Source: an uncultured Candidatus Pelagibacter sp. | GTDB taxonomy: Bacteria > Pseudomonadota > Alphaproteobacteria > Pelagibacterales > Pelagibacteraceae | Direction: 5' to 3' | Length of the DNA: 64,000 nt | NCBI GenBank assembly: GCA_913030805.1 | Contig: CAJWDL010000003.1 | Location: forward strand, 1 to 64,000 | Shown: positions 39,293 to 49,056 of the stretch, piece after piece | Position numbering within the stretch: the first letter of the stretch is position 1 | How the letters are laid out: each line of letters begins with the position of its first letter | Translations under genes and position numbers: made by a program | Notes under the pieces: model-generated | The model's input: only the letters and a program-made list of their open reading frames with translations | What the model was told of the DNA's origin: nothing | Databases searched by the model: none

Positions 39293-39776
39293 AATTTTAA
39301 TTTTTTATATTATTTTTTTTTTTCAACAAAATAGTTTTGCCGCAATTTTTGAGGGAATTCCAAGAATTATTGATGGAGATTCATTGGAAATTAATAATAA
39401 TAAAATTAGATTATTTGGCATAGATGCACCGGAAAAAAAGCAAATTTGTAAAAAACCGCACCTAATTATTTCTTTTTTAAATTTTCAAAGAAATTATGAA
39501 TGCGGATTAATGGTTACAAATCAACTAAAGAAATTTATTAATAATAGAACAATTAAATGTATCTCAGAAGGCAAAGATCGATATAATAGATATTTATCTA
39601 TTTGTTACTTAAAAAATAAAGATATTAATTCTTGGCTTGTGAAAAATGGTTATGCTATTGCCTACAGAAGATACTCAAAAAAATATGTTCTAGAGGAACA
39701 ACATGCTGAAAAAAATAAATTAGGAATTTGGCAAGGAACATTTCAAAATCCCGAAGAGTGGAGGAAAAAAAATTAA
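39270..39776 (+). CDS. Secreted staphylococcal-nuclease-like (thermonuclease family) protein
   Basis: Signal-like N-terminus; RIIDGDSLEINNNKIRLFGIDAPEKKQIC; GKDRYNRYLSICYL; ending in EWRKK. Confidence 0.85.
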   Translation: MQKKIYYKILIFYIIFFFQQNSFAAIFEGIPRIIDGDSLEINNNKIRLFGIDAPEKKQICKKPHLIISFLNFQRNYECGLMVTNQLKKFINNRTIKCISEGKDRYNRYLSICYLKNKDINSWLVKNGYAIAYRRYSKKYVLEEQHAEKNKLGIWQGTFQNPEEWRKKN

Positions 39777-39817
39777 TTACTATTTATTGTTAAGATATTT
39801 TTATGTAAGTTAATCTC

Positions 39818-40423
39818 GTGATTCGCTTAATCCAAAAATATTTTATCAATTTTTTTGTTTTAGTTGTTTTATCATCTTGTTCTTCGGTACCTGTAAATAC
39901 AAAAAATAGTTGCGATATTTTTTCTGAAAAATATTTTTGGTATAAACATGCAAAAAAAACAGAGAAGAAATGGGGTGCTCCTATTCATATTCAGTTGGCA
40001 TTCATAAAAAAAGAATCCAATTTTGATTGGTTAGCAAAACCTGAACGATTAAAATTATTTAAAATAATTCCCTATAAAAGAAAATCCAGTTCCTTTGGTT
40101 ATTCTCAAGCTGTAAAGGGAACTTGGGATCAGTATAAAAAGGAGACGAGCAATCGCTTAGCAACCAGAGCAAGATTCAAAGATAGTGTTGATTTCATTGG
40201 GTGGTATATTGATAAAACAGAGAAACTCCTAAAAATTCCAAAAAGCGATGCTTACCGACAATATATTGCTTACCATGAAGGTTGGGGCAATTATAAAAAT
40301 TACAAAAAAAATAAAAAAGTAATTCTTTTTGCAAAAAAAGTTAAGGAACAAGCTAGTCAATACCGAAAACAGCTATCTAAATGTCAAAAAAGATTGAATA
40401 GAAACAAATATATTATTTTTTAA
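39818..40423 (+). CDS. Putative lipoprotein with transglycosylase SLT-like domain
   Basis: Lipobox LVVLSSCSS; HIQLAFIKKESNFDW; SFGYSQAVKGTWDQYK; AYHEGWGNY. Confidence 0.75.
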   Translation: MIRLIQKYFINFFVLVVLSSCSSVPVNTKNSCDIFSEKYFWYKHAKKTEKKWGAPIHIQLAFIKKESNFDWLAKPERLKLFKIIPYKRKSSSFGYSQAVKGTWDQYKKETSNRLATRARFKDSVDFIGWYIDKTEKLLKIPKSDAYRQYIAYHEGWGNYKNYKKNKKVILFAKKVKEQASQYRKQLSKCQKRLNRNKYIIF

Positions 40424-43400
40424 GTTGTTTACTTAGCTCAAGGTCAACAGCATCAATCCTTTTAGTATTTTTTGTAAGCAAGATGTACATGGTTGGGGTT
40501 ACATACAGTGTAAAAAAGGTAGAAATTAACATACCTCCAAAAATCGTGGCTCCAACGGCCATACGTGATCCTTCACCTGCACCGGGACCGATATTTCCTA
40601 CAATCAATGGCACCATTGCTATCATTGTACTTAAACTAGTCATAATTATTGCACGAAATCTAAGCCGGCAAGCCTCAAGTACAGCACTTTGAATATTTTT
40701 CCCGGCTCTTCTCAGTTGATTTGCCCAGTCCACAATCAAAATCGAGTTTTTTGTAGATATTCCAATTAGTATTACCAGTGCAATCTGTGAAAATATATTA
40801 ATCGAATTGTTGAACAATAATAAAAAAATAATTCCTCCAAGAACACTTAGGGGAACCGTCAACATAATAACCGCAGGATGTATAAAGCTGTTAAACATAG
40901 CACACATCACTAGATAGGCTGTTAGCAAGGCTAAAGCAAAAATAATAAACATTTCATTGCTTGCTTCCTGCAGTTCTTCAGATTTTCCTTTCCATTCAAT
41001 TCCTGCTTTTGGAATATTTTCTCTAACAGTTTTCTTAAGAAAAACTATGGCTTCACTAAGTGTATAATCTCCTACTAATCGTGCGGAAATTGTAACGGCT
41101 CTTTGTCTGTTATATCTTGCTAAAATTTTTGCTGATCCTTCTTCTTTGAATTCAACAAGATTAGCTAGAGATATGAGTTTGCCTGTATCATCAGATCTTA
41201 CAAAAATTTTGCCTAAACTATCATTATTTTTTCTGTTTTTTATATCTGCTTGAAGAATAATAGGATATTCCTTACCGAGCTGATTATATTTCGTTACTGT
41301 TTTGCCGCCATAAAGCATTTCTACCGTCTTTCCTATGGATTGTGTAGATACGCCCAAATCGGTGGCTTTTTTTTGGTTTATTGTAAGTTTTATTTCAGGT
41401 TTATTTCGCGAATAGTCTGATTCAATTGCGGCCAAATTTTTATTTTTTCTTAACTCTCTCATTATTATTTGTTGCCATCTTTCAAGTTCTTCGTAACTTT
41501 TACCTAAAAGTACCATTTGAACCGGTTTGTTAAAACTTGATACTCTGATAGATTGTGGAGAAATTGGAAAGGCAAGAGTTTGCGGTACAGACATAATTTT
41601 TCCCATCGCTTTTCTCATAATTATTTTTGCACTTTGATCTCTCTCTTTCCAATCATCTAGTGCTGCAATAATTATGAAACTATTATAAGATTTACTTGCT
41701 CTTCCAAAACCAGGCACCATCATCACAATTCTTTTATAAGATTCATCCTCTTTTTTAATCAATGGAATCAATTTTTTTTCGATTTTCTCTGCTTTATCAG
41801 CCGTGTATTGAAATGAGCTTCCTTCGTCCGTTTTTCCAATAACAAGATAAACTCCCCGATCTTCCATTGGAATCAATTCTTTAGATGTAAACTTGTAAAG
41901 CACAGCAGATGAAGCAAACACCATGAGTATAAATATTATTACAGTTTTGTTTTTATTGATCCAATAGTTCAGCGTTTCCGCGTAAAATTTTGAAAATGAT
42001 TTAAACAATTTTTCAAATTTTAAAACTATTTTAGTTTTTTGCATATTTTTGCTTAAAAATTTACTTCCAAGCATAGGTGAAAGAGTAAGTGCTACAAACG
42101 AAGATACGATTATAGCGAAAGATAATGTAATTGCGGTCTCACGAAACAAAACTCCAGAAATACCCTTAATAAAGACTAAAGGAATAAAAACTGCCACAAG
42201 AATTAAAGTAGTGGCAATGATTGCAAAGGTTATTTGTCTTGAACCCAAAGTTGCAGCAACTAGTGAAGTTTCCCCATTTTCTTCTATACGACGATAGATA
42301 GCATCAGTCATGATGACACTGTCATCGGTGATTATTCCGATGGCAAGTATAAAACTTAAAAGTACAAAAATATTTATTGATAGACCAAATAGATAAATGC
42401 CAAGGAATGATGCAATTAGACTAACAGGGAGCGCTACCGCCGGAACAACAACAGCTTTTAAATTGCCTAAAAACAGATAAATAATTAAAACAACTAATAT
42501 AAAGGCAATAAACAACGTTTTATATACTTCCCAAATTGCTGTGTTGATATATGTCGCTCGATTAAAAGCAACTCCTATCTTTAATCCACCAGGTAAGGTT
42601 TTTTGAACTTCCCCAACCCTTTTTTTAACTCTTTTAGATAGCTCTACAGTAGACGCTCCACTGCGTGCATAAATTCCTATACCTACTACCTTCTCATTAA
42701 ATCCATCTGTGCTTTGTGCTTTAAAAAGCGTTTTTTGTGATACAGGACCAAATTCTAATCGGGCTATATTTTCCAATCGAATGACACTGTTTTTTATTTT
42801 TTTAACAGGCAATTGTTTAATAGTATTTATATCTTTATAGGCCTTATCTAAGTTGATTGTTAAATCAATATTATTTGCTTCCAATGTTCCAGCCGGCAAA
42901 CTAATGTTTTCTTTTTTCAATGCCTGTTCTACTTCCTGAATGGTAAGGTCATTTGCTGCAAGCTTTATTGGATCAATCCAAACACGTATGCTTAGTTCAC
43001 GTATGCCTCCAACCATAATTCTTCCGACGTCCCGAATACTTGAAAAGCTGTCAACGAGATATCGTTCAGCATAATCTCCAAGCTCCAAGTCACTCCACGT
43101 TGTTGATGATAAAGAAATCCACATGGTAGTAGTAAATCCTGCAGCTTGTTTTAAAATTTCTGGAGCTTTTGCATCTTCAGGCAAGTTGTCGGTAATACGA
43201 CTTACACGATCACGGACATCATTAGCAGCTGAGTCTAAATTTATATCAGTTTCAAATTCAATTCGGATAGTACTACGTCCGTTTTCTGAAGTAGAATCGA
43301 TACTTCTGATTCCCTCCGCTCCACCCACCACATCTTCTATAACTTGAGTGATTTCCTGATCTATAATAGGTGCTGACGCAGATTGATAATCAACTTGTAT

Positions 43401-43541
43401 CTGAACGACAGGGGGCTGAAGTCCCGATGGCAGTTCCCTTACCGGAAGTTTCCAGAAAACAAATAAGCCGAACAATACCAACATCAGTGAAAAAACTGCT
43501 GATACCACAGGTCTTCGAATACTTAGATCGGTTATGAACAT
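40413..43541 (-). CDS. RND efflux transporter permease, HAE1-like
   Basis: FITDLSIRRPVVSAVFSLMLVLFG; TDDSVIMTDAIYRRIE; ISTKNSILIVDWANQLR. Confidence 0.93.
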   Translation of the reverse strand: MFITDLSIRRPVVSAVFSLMLVLFGLFVFWKLPVRELPSGLQPPVVQIQVDYQSASAPIIDQEITQVIEDVVGGAEGIRSIDSTSENGRSTIRIEFETDINLDSAANDVRDRVSRITDNLPEDAKAPEILKQAAGFTTTMWISLSSTTWSDLELGDYAERYLVDSFSSIRDVGRIMVGGIRELSIRVWIDPIKLAANDLTIQEVEQALKKENISLPAGTLEANNIDLTINLDKAYKDINTIKQLPVKKIKNSVIRLENIARLEFGPVSQKTLFKAQSTDGFNEKVVGIGIYARSGASTVELSKRVKKRVGEVQKTLPGGLKIGVAFNRATYINTAIWEVYKTLFIAFILVVLIIYLFLGNLKAVVVPAVALPVSLIASFLGIYLFGLSINIFVLLSFILAIGIITDDSVIMTDAIYRRIEENGETSLVAATLGSRQITFAIIATTLILVAVFIPLVFIKGISGVLFRETAITLSFAIIVSSFVALTLSPMLGSKFLSKNMQKTKIVLKFEKLFKSFSKFYAETLNYWINKNKTVIIFILMVFASSAVLYKFTSKELIPMEDRGVYLVIGKTDEGSSFQYTADKAEKIEKKLIPLIKKEDESYKRIVMMVPGFGRASKSYNSFIIIAALDDWKERDQSAKIIMRKAMGKIMSVPQTLAFPISPQSIRVSSFNKPVQMVLLGKSYEELERWQQIIMRELRKNKNLAAIESDYSRNKPEIKLTINQKKATDLGVSTQSIGKTVEMLYGGKTVTKYNQLGKEYPIILQADIKNRKNNDSLGKIFVRSDDTGKLISLANLVEFKEEGSAKILARYNRQRAVTISARLVGDYTLSEAIVFLKKTVRENIPKAGIEWKGKSEELQEASNEMFIIFALALLTAYLVMCAMFNSFIHPAVIMLTVPLSVLGGIIFLLLFNNSINIFSQIALVILIGISTKNSILIVDWANQLRRAGKNIQSAVLEACRLRFRAIIMTSLSTMIAMVPLIVGNIGPGAGEGSRMAVGATIFGGMLISTFFTLYVTPTMYILLTKNTKRIDAVDLELSKQLKK

Positions 43542-43561
43542 GGTTTATTTAGTTGAAGTTT

Positions 43562-44437
43562 TCACTTAGGTTTAATTATGGGTTTTATTTTGATACGAGG
43601 TCTAACCTTTGTGAGACCTTCTGCCACCACTTTGTTTCCATTGACTAACCCTGAAAGTAGTTCAATTTTACCCTTATTTCGGCTTCCTGTTGTAACTTCA
43701 ATTTTTTGAACCGTATTGTTTTCTAAAACCTTGTAGACAAATTTTTTATCCCCTTCATAAATGACGCCTGTGTCAGGAATACTTAAAGAATCTCTTTCGT
43801 TATATTTAATTTGAATTTCTAAAAAGGAACCTGGAATAAGTTCTGAATTTTTATTTTCTATTTTTACTCTTGTTAGTATGCTTCTTGTTTGTGCATCAAT
43901 ACGACTTGCGATAGATTCTATATTTCCCCTATAAATTTTATTTTTGTAGGCAGCAAATTTTGCCTCAATGGACAAACCTTTTTTTATGATACCTGCATAA
44001 ACTTCTGGAATTTTTAAATCGGAAAAAATTATGGAAGTATCATCTAAAGTTAAAATTATAGAGTTTCCTGAACCTAAGGTACTTTCAGAAATACCTCTTT
44101 TTCCCAACATTCCAGAAAAGGGCGCAATTACATTTCCTGTTTTTAATTTAGCAATTATATCTCCTTTTTTTACTTTTTGATCAAAATTTATGGACTCTAA
44201 TAATTCGGTTTTTTTTATTCTAAACGAAGTTGTTTTATTCGATAGTGCTGTGCCATAGGTTTCTAGTTTTTGATAAAAATTTTCATTCTTTACTATTGCG
44301 ACAATTACTGCAGGAGGTGGTCTTTTGCCGAATTTTTTTTGGAAGTGAATCTTCATTGCATAACGTCCTCCAATCACTGCTGCTATAATTATAAAAAATA
44401 TAATTATTATCGTTGTTATTTTTGTTGATCTTTTCAT
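43562..44437 (-). CDS. RND efflux periplasmic adaptor (membrane fusion) protein
   Basis: N-terminal TM; KVKKGDIIAKLKTGNVIAPFSGMLGKRGISE; LVNGNKVVAEGLTKVRPRIKI; upstream of the RND permease. Confidence 0.9.
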   Translation of the reverse strand: MKRSTKITTIIIIFFIIIAAVIGGRYAMKIHFQKKFGKRPPPAVIVAIVKNENFYQKLETYGTALSNKTTSFRIKKTELLESINFDQKVKKGDIIAKLKTGNVIAPFSGMLGKRGISESTLGSGNSIILTLDDTSIIFSDLKIPEVYAGIIKKGLSIEAKFAAYKNKIYRGNIESIASRIDAQTRSILTRVKIENKNSELIPGSFLEIQIKYNERDSLSIPDTGVIYEGDKKFVYKVLENNTVQKIEVTTGSRNKGKIELLSGLVNGNKVVAEGLTKVRPRIKIKPIIKPK

Positions 44438-45256
44438 TTATTTAATTTTACCATATTCGCTCCATGATCCATCGTAAATAATAGGTGAATAATTATCATT
44501 TACTAAACGGAATGCTAGAGATAAAACTGTTGCAGTAACACCAGAGCCGCAGGTAAATATTGGATTTTTTGATTCATCAACACCAGCTTTTTCAAAAATT
44601 TTAATCAAATTTTCTTTACTTTTAAAAGTATTATCTGTTTTATTTATACACTCAACAAAAGGAAGATTTTTAGATTTTTCTATGTGGCCGTTTCTTAAGC
44701 CTGGTCTAGGCTCGGGCTCCAATCCTTCAAAACGCTTTTTATTTCTTGCGTCTATGACTTCAAATTTTTGATCTGCAATGTTTTTGTTAATATCGTCTAT
44801 ATTTTTAACTAAATTTTTTTGTTCATTAACGATATAATTGCTTTTCTTAGGTAGTTCATTCGTTTTCGAAATACTTTTATTATCCAACTTCCATTTTTTT
44901 AATCCGCCATTAAGAACTGCTAATTTTATTGGATCATGTCCGAAATAAAAAAAAGTAAACCAACATCTGCAGGCAGAAAATACGTCAGAATTATCGTAAA
45001 AAATAATTTTATCTTCGTTAGTAATTCCAAAATTTGAAATTACTTCTTGAAAATAAGAAGACTTTGGAAGCATGTGGGGTAGATCGGTATTAGGCTCAGA
45101 GTTTTTATCTAAGTCAAAGAAAAGGGCGCCCGGAATATGTCCTTTTAAATATTCTTCATAACCATCTTTTTCAGTTGATGGCATGTGCCACGTGCAATCT
45201 ATAATTTTTACTTTACTTAAATTTTTGTCAAGCCAATGAGTGGAAACTAATGTCAT
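44438..45256 (-). CDS. sseA: 3-mercaptopyruvate/thiosulfate sulfurtransferase, tandem rhodanese
   Basis: LVSTHWLDKNLSKVKIIDCTWHMP; GHIPGALFFDLD; active-site loop PIFTCGSGVTA. Confidence 0.92.
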   Translation of the reverse strand: MTLVSTHWLDKNLSKVKIIDCTWHMPSTEKDGYEEYLKGHIPGALFFDLDKNSEPNTDLPHMLPKSSYFQEVISNFGITNEDKIIFYDNSDVFSACRCWFTFFYFGHDPIKLAVLNGGLKKWKLDNKSISKTNELPKKSNYIVNEQKNLVKNIDDINKNIADQKFEVIDARNKKRFEGLEPEPRPGLRNGHIEKSKNLPFVECINKTDNTFKSKENLIKIFEKAGVDESKNPIFTCGSGVTATVLSLAFRLVNDNYSPIIYDGSWSEYGKIK

Positions 45257-45705
45257 TAACGATTTCTTTTTTGAAAATATTTTTGATGAAATTCTTCTGC
45301 TTTACAATAATTCTTTTCTTTAGATATTTTCGTGACCACCATTCCTTTGAATTTTTTATTCTGTTCGTTGAAAATTTTTTCTGCCACTTTTTTTTGATCT
45401 TCTGAAGTATAGAATATTTCGCTTCTATAATTGGTTCCAATATTTAAGCCTTGACCATTAAGTTGTGTTGCATCATGAAAATCATAAAAAAATCTCATTA
45501 TATCTTCATAGGAAATTGTGTTTTCATCGTATTCAAGTTTGACTACTTCAGCATGGTTAGTGAAACCACTACATACTTCTTCATAAGTGACATTAGGGCT
45601 GTTGCCTCCACAGTAGCCTACTTCGGATGAGGCTATTCCTTTTATTTTATGAAACTTCTCTTCCGGTCCCCAAAAACAACCAAGAGCTAGAATAGCTTTT
45701 TGCAT
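45256..45705 (-). CDS. msrA: Peptide-methionine (S)-S-oxide reductase
   Basis: AILALGCFWGPEEKFHKIKGIASSEVGYCGG; YEEVCSGFTNHAEVV; AEEFHQKY. Confidence 0.95.
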   Translation of the reverse strand: MQKAILALGCFWGPEEKFHKIKGIASSEVGYCGGNSPNVTYEEVCSGFTNHAEVVKLEYDENTISYEDIMRFFYDFHDATQLNGQGLNIGTNYRSEIFYTSEDQKKVAEKIFNEQNKKFKGMVVTKISKEKNYCKAEEFHQKYFQKRNR

Positions 45706-45750
45706 AATTTTTTTATATTTAGAGAATAAAATATAAATTAATATAATAAA

Positions 45751-46635
45751 ATGAGCAAAAACATTTTGGGTGCATTATGTATGGTGGTAAGCGTTACTTT
45801 TTTTGCTTTGATGGATGTATTGGTTAAGGTTACGCATGATTATGCTGTTGGTGAAATACTTTTCTTTCGCGCATTATTCGGCTTTATTCCAATTTTTTTT
45901 TTAATTCCTAAAAAGCGTTTAAAAGATTTTTATAAAACTCAAAGATGGGGTCTTCATTTTTTTAGATCATTGTTTGGTGCTAGTGCAATGGCAGCTATAT
46001 TTATAGCTTTAAGAAATTTACAATTAGCCGAGGTTACCGCTATGACTTTTGCTGGTCCAGCATTTGTAACACTACTGAGTATTTTCTTTTTAAATGAAAA
46101 GGTTAGAGCAAAACGCTGGATTGCTGTAGGCTTGGGATTTATGGGAGTTTTGTTTATTAGCAAACCAGGATTTGAAACTATGAATTATTATTACATATTT
46201 CCAATTATTTTTTGCATAGGATTTGCTGCGGTTTGCATTTTTATTCGCAAACTTACTCTCTATGGAGAAAATGTATGGTTGATCGCATTTTATTTCACAT
46301 TAACTTCTGGATTATTTGGACTTGCAACGTTTCCCTTTGGAGGATGGTTAATGCCCTCAATGAACGATTTTATATTATTGGTATTAATTGGCATTTTTGG
46401 TTCCGTAGCAAACCTTCTTCTAACGCAGTCTTATAAATTAGCAGAGGTTAGCCTGACCACTCCTTTAAAATATCTATCACTTGTATTTGCTATCGTGTTT
46501 GGATTTTTTATTTTTCAAGAAATTCCATCAACATGGACAATATTTGGGGCATTATTAATAGTTATTTCTTCTCTTATAATTTTTACAAGAGAACATGCGC
46601 TTAAAAAATCGGTAATTATGCCAAGGCAACAATGA
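45751..46635 (+). CDS. EamA/DMT-superfamily transporter
   Basis: About 10 TM helices; duplicated EamA units (VSVTFFALMDVLVKV; LTTPLKYLSLVFAIVFGFFIFQEIPS). Confidence 0.88.
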   Translation: MSKNILGALCMVVSVTFFALMDVLVKVTHDYAVGEILFFRALFGFIPIFFLIPKKRLKDFYKTQRWGLHFFRSLFGASAMAAIFIALRNLQLAEVTAMTFAGPAFVTLLSIFFLNEKVRAKRWIAVGLGFMGVLFISKPGFETMNYYYIFPIIFCIGFAAVCIFIRKLTLYGENVWLIAFYFTLTSGLFGLATFPFGGWLMPSMNDFILLVLIGIFGSVANLLLTQSYKLAEVSLTTPLKYLSLVFAIVFGFFIFQEIPSTWTIFGALLIVISSLIIFTREHALKKSVIMPRQQ

Positions 46636-47258
46636 GCAAACCCCCAGTTTATTGGTATAAAGCAAAAAAAATATTATCAAGAAGGGATCCAGTATTAAAA
46701 AAAATAATAAAAAAATTTAATAAAGGTTTTTTGACCACCAGAGATGATCCATTTTTTTCATTGTGTCGAACAATTGTAGGACAGCAAATTTCTACAAAAG
46801 CAGCTGATTCAATTTGGTTAAAATTTGAAAAAAAAAGCAAGAAACGCATTAGACCTCATATAATACTGAAATTGCCCTCAAGATCTTTAAAAAAAGTAGG
46901 TCTATCTCGTCAAAAAATTAGTTACTTAAAAAATATAGCCAAGAGTTTTAAAAATAAATCTTTTGAAATTGAAAAACTTAAAAAAATGAGTGATGAAGAA
47001 TCAATAAATTATATAACAAAATTGAGAGGACTAGGAGTTTGGAGTGCCCAGATGTTTTTAATGTTTAATTTGAATAGACCAGACATATTCCCGACCACAG
47101 ATATTGGACTTCTTAAATCTATATCAAAAAATTATAAAGTTTCTTATCCACCCAGCAAAAGATTTCTAAACAAAATTTCCAAACTTCATTTTGGCCATAG
47201 AACTATTTTTACCTGGTATATGTGGAGATCAATAGATTCTAGTGAGGTTGAATATTAA
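46632..47258 (+). CDS. DNA-3-methyladenine glycosylase II (AlkA-like HhH-GPD)
   Basis: FFSLCRTIVGQQISTKAADSIW; HhH-GPD LRGLGVWSAQMFLMFNLNRPDIFPTTDIGL. Confidence 0.88.
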   Translation: MSKPPVYWYKAKKILSRRDPVLKKIIKKFNKGFLTTRDDPFFSLCRTIVGQQISTKAADSIWLKFEKKSKKRIRPHIILKLPSRSLKKVGLSRQKISYLKNIAKSFKNKSFEIEKLKKMSDEESINYITKLRGLGVWSAQMFLMFNLNRPDIFPTTDIGLLKSISKNYKVSYPPSKRFLNKISKLHFGHRTIFTWYMWRSIDSSEVEY

Positions 47259-47269
47259 TATTTTCAAAT

Positions 47270-48160
47270 TTAATCCAACCAGAATTTATATTTTTCAATA
47301 TTTTTTTGAACATATTTGGGTAAGAGTTTTAAATCTATTGTCGTCAATTTTTGTCCCTTATCAAATTTGGATACACGTTGATCCACTTTAAGGTCATAAA
47401 TAGTTTTTTTTTCCTTAATAATATTATCAATTTTTTCAACGCTTAAAGGCTTAATATCAAACTCTCTATGATGTAAATACGATTTAAGTTTTTCTTCTAA
47501 CGCCTTTGCATTTTTTATGTTGGTAAAATGCCATCCTCCATCATTTACAAAATAAATATTTTGATATTTTATTTTTGAAAACAAGGCATCTATTCGCCAA
47601 AAAGGATAAGTTCTATCTTTAATATTTCTTAACCACTGAGGAGAAATTAAATCTTTTTTTTTGCAAACCTTGGTACCAACCCAATCAAAGGAATCCATAC
47701 ACAAATTTAGCTTGTAATAAAATATTTTTTGTTGAAAAAAAATTAACTTACTTTTTATTTTTTTTAGATCCAACTTTTCAAGATTTGGAATTTCGTCAGC
47801 ATCAGATACCATGATGAAATCTTCAGGATCTGCTTCCTTGAGACCTGCAACAATATAATTTCTATGATAATTTTCTCTTTTAATAGCATTAAAAATATAT
47901 TTGTGAGATTTTAAATTCTCATCATCTTTGTCATTTACAACATCTATTCCACCAGGTTCATGGTCTAAAACAAAGTAACTTATTTTATTTTTAAATTGAT
48001 TAAATTTATTAATATCAAATAATAAATTTCTTTTTTTACCGCTGTGGGTAAACTTACTTTCAACAATTATAAATTTATCGACGTAGGGATCTAAACAATT
48101 GAGACGAATATCAACAACTGTATCTTCGTCATAGTACATAAAACAATCATAAACTTTCAT
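47270..48160 (-). CDS. Family 17 glycosyltransferase (beta-1,4-GlcNAc transferase-like)
   Basis: VYDCFMYYDEDTVVDIRLNCLDPYVDKFIIVESKFTHSG; DFIMVSDADEIPN; GWHFTNI. Confidence 0.85.
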   Translation of the reverse strand: MKVYDCFMYYDEDTVVDIRLNCLDPYVDKFIIVESKFTHSGKKRNLLFDINKFNQFKNKISYFVLDHEPGGIDVVNDKDDENLKSHKYIFNAIKRENYHRNYIVAGLKEADPEDFIMVSDADEIPNLEKLDLKKIKSKLIFFQQKIFYYKLNLCMDSFDWVGTKVCKKKDLISPQWLRNIKDRTYPFWRIDALFSKIKYQNIYFVNDGGWHFTNIKNAKALEEKLKSYLHHREFDIKPLSVEKIDNIIKEKKTIYDLKVDQRVSKFDKGQKLTTIDLKLLPKYVQKNIEKYKFWLD

Positions 48161-48168
48161 AGGTTAAA

Positions 48169-48675
48169 TTATTTTATATTTATTTTATTTAAACGTAAAT
48201 TAGCAATCTTACATACTTGTGAGATTGCTTCTTTAAATTCATCATCAGCACTATTGAGAATTCTTTTTTTAAATTTATTTAAAATTTCTGTCTTGTTTTT
48301 ACCTTCAACAGCAAGAATAAAAGGGAAACCAAATTTTTTTTTATACTCATTATTCAAATTTTTAAATTCTCTAAATTCTTTTTCTGAACATTGATCCAGT
48401 CCCGCCCTGTTTTGTTCATTACGAGAATCTATATTAAGCAAACTAATCTTTGTTTTATCAGCTAAATCGGGATGTGCTCTGATAATTTTCAACTGATTTT
48501 TTTTACTAGTGGTCCTAAAAATTTCCAATATTTTCGAACACAAATCTTCAAAACTATTAAAAGGTTTTTGATTATATAATTTTTCTGCAATCCATTTGGT
48601 TTTTTCAAAAATATTAGCGAAAATTTCGTTAAATCTAATTTGTGACAAATTATTAATTTTATTGATCAAAATCAT
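48169..48675 (-). CDS. uraD: 2-oxo-4-hydroxy-4-carboxy-5-ureidoimidazoline (OHCU) decarboxylase
   Basis: RAHPDLADKTK; SRNEQNRAGLDQCSEKEFREFKNLNNEYKKKFGFPFILAVEGKNK. Confidence 0.92.
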   Translation of the reverse strand: MILINKINNLSQIRFNEIFANIFEKTKWIAEKLYNQKPFNSFEDLCSKILEIFRTTSKKNQLKIIRAHPDLADKTKISLLNIDSRNEQNRAGLDQCSEKEFREFKNLNNEYKKKFGFPFILAVEGKNKTEILNKFKKRILNSADDEFKEAISQVCKIANLRLNKINIK

Positions 48676-48708
48676 TTAGTTAATTATTGTACAATATATA
48701 CATATCTT

Positions 48709-49056
48709 ATGACAAAATTAACTACGCATGTTTTAGATACTTACACTGGAAGACCAGCCGGAGGCGTTAAAGTTGAGGTTTATTATATTTCAAATAAACG
48801 AAATAAACTAAATAGTATTTTGCTAAATAATAATGGACGAGCAGACGAATCTTTAGTTGAGGGAAATAATTTCAAAGAAGGGAAATACGAACTTGTATTT
48901 TTTGTAGGTGACTATTTTAAAAAAATAACCAACTTACCAAAAACTCCATTTTTGGGTGAAGTAATTATTAAATTTGGAGTATCTAATCCAAAAGAACATT
49001 ACCATGTTCCTTTGCTAGTTTCTCCTTGGAGCTATTCGACTTATAGAGGAAGTTAA
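48709..49056 (+). CDS. uraH: 5-hydroxyisourate hydrolase
   Basis: LTTHVLDTYTGRPAGGVKVEVYYI; HYHVPLLVSPWSYSTYRGS (C-terminal YRGS). Confidence 0.95.
   Translation: MTKLTTHVLDTYTGRPAGGVKVEVYYISNKRNKLNSILLNNNGRADESLVEGNNFKEGKYELVFFVGDYFKKITNLPKTPFLGEVIIKFGVSNPKEHYHVPLLVSPWSYSTYRGS

Noticed and set aside
45228-45440. 70-aa ORF within msrA
   Set aside because: Alternate-frame ORF inside a conserved gene
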